Assembly: GCA_913058195.1 (NCBI GenBank)
Contig: CAJXPP010000128.1
Location: forward strand, 1-6,425
Direction of reading: 5' to 3'
DNA: 6,425 nt
Source: an uncultured Gammaproteobacteria bacterium
Lineage (GTDB): Bacteria > Pseudomonadota > Gammaproteobacteria > Nitrosococcales > Methylophagaceae
The notes beneath the pieces were generated by a model. The model saw only the letters and a program-made list of their open reading frames with translations, did not search any database and was not told the DNA's origin. Within the stretch, counting starts at the first letter, position 1. Every line of letters starts with the position of its first letter. Positions 6,378 to 6,425 of this stretch are shown in pieces. The translations under genes were made by a program, and so were the position numbers.

Positions 6378-6425
6378 CTGTCTCTTATACACATCTCCGA
6401 GCCCACGAGACTAGGCATGATCTCG
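6378..6425. other. Untrimmed Illumina Nextera adapter with i7 index (not genomic)
   Basis: 6378-6396 is exactly the 19-base Tn5 mosaic end as used in Nextera kits (CTGTCTCTTATACACATCT). 6397-6411 is the Read 2 adapter continuation CCGAGCCCACGAGAC. 6412-6419, TAGGCATG, fits the Nextera index N706. 6420-6425, ATCTCG, is the start of the P7 end. The order and lengths match the standard library structure with no mismatch. These bases should be removed; the natural DNA ends at about 6377. Confidence 0.98.

Noticed and set aside
6378..6396. Natural Tn5/IS50 end as a mobile element
   Set aside because: The 19-base mosaic end is followed exactly by the kit tail, an index and P7 bases, so it is library adapter.

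Overview
The window reads as a piece of bacterial chromosome in which every recognisable gene lies on the minus strand, so transcription runs from high to low coordinates. In that order it holds: trpB (3' part only), trpA, accD, folC, an SPFH/prohibitin-family membrane protein, a malate:quinone oxidoreductase-type flavoprotein, and the 5' part of a CheW-like/CZB chemotaxis protein. The sequence is AT-rich (roughly 40% GC by eye, not counted). The trpBA-accD-folC order and the protein sequences suggest a gammaproteobacterium, probably environmental. This is inference from remembered families; no search was run and genus cannot be given.

Layout. 6378-6425 is not genomic: it is an Illumina Nextera adapter with an i7 index, so the natural sequence stops at about 6377, inside trpB. 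5731-6377 encodes about the last 215 residues of tryptophan synthase beta. 4903-5721 is trpA (alpha subunit). 4027-4884 is accD (acetyl-CoA carboxylase carboxyltransferase beta). 2732-4006 is folC (dihydrofolate/folylpolyglutamate synthase). 1845-2732 is the SPFH protein, whose ATG overlaps the folC stop by one base. 460-1803 is the Mqo-like gene. 1-373 is a CheW-like/CZB gene that runs off the left edge. No stretch longer than 86 bases lacks a gene; no tRNA, rRNA, CRISPR array, insertion sequence or convincing Rho-independent terminator was seen.

How the genes fit together. The spacings (9, 18, 20, -1, 41 and 86 bases) suggest that trpB to the SPFH gene, and perhaps mqo, are co-transcribed, with the CheW/CZB gene the one most likely to have its own promoter. 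The first four genes are biosynthetic: the last steps of tryptophan synthesis, the first committed step of fatty acid synthesis, and folate glutamylation. The last three are linked to the membrane, respiration and sensing, and are less expected here.

No clearly new biological system is visible. The most interesting object is the left-edge gene, which joins what looks like only the first half of a CheW fold to a zinc-binding CZB domain. The most important practical point is the untrimmed adapter, which places a false in-frame stop upstream of trpB and would make a gene caller report a shortened trpB starting at 6318.
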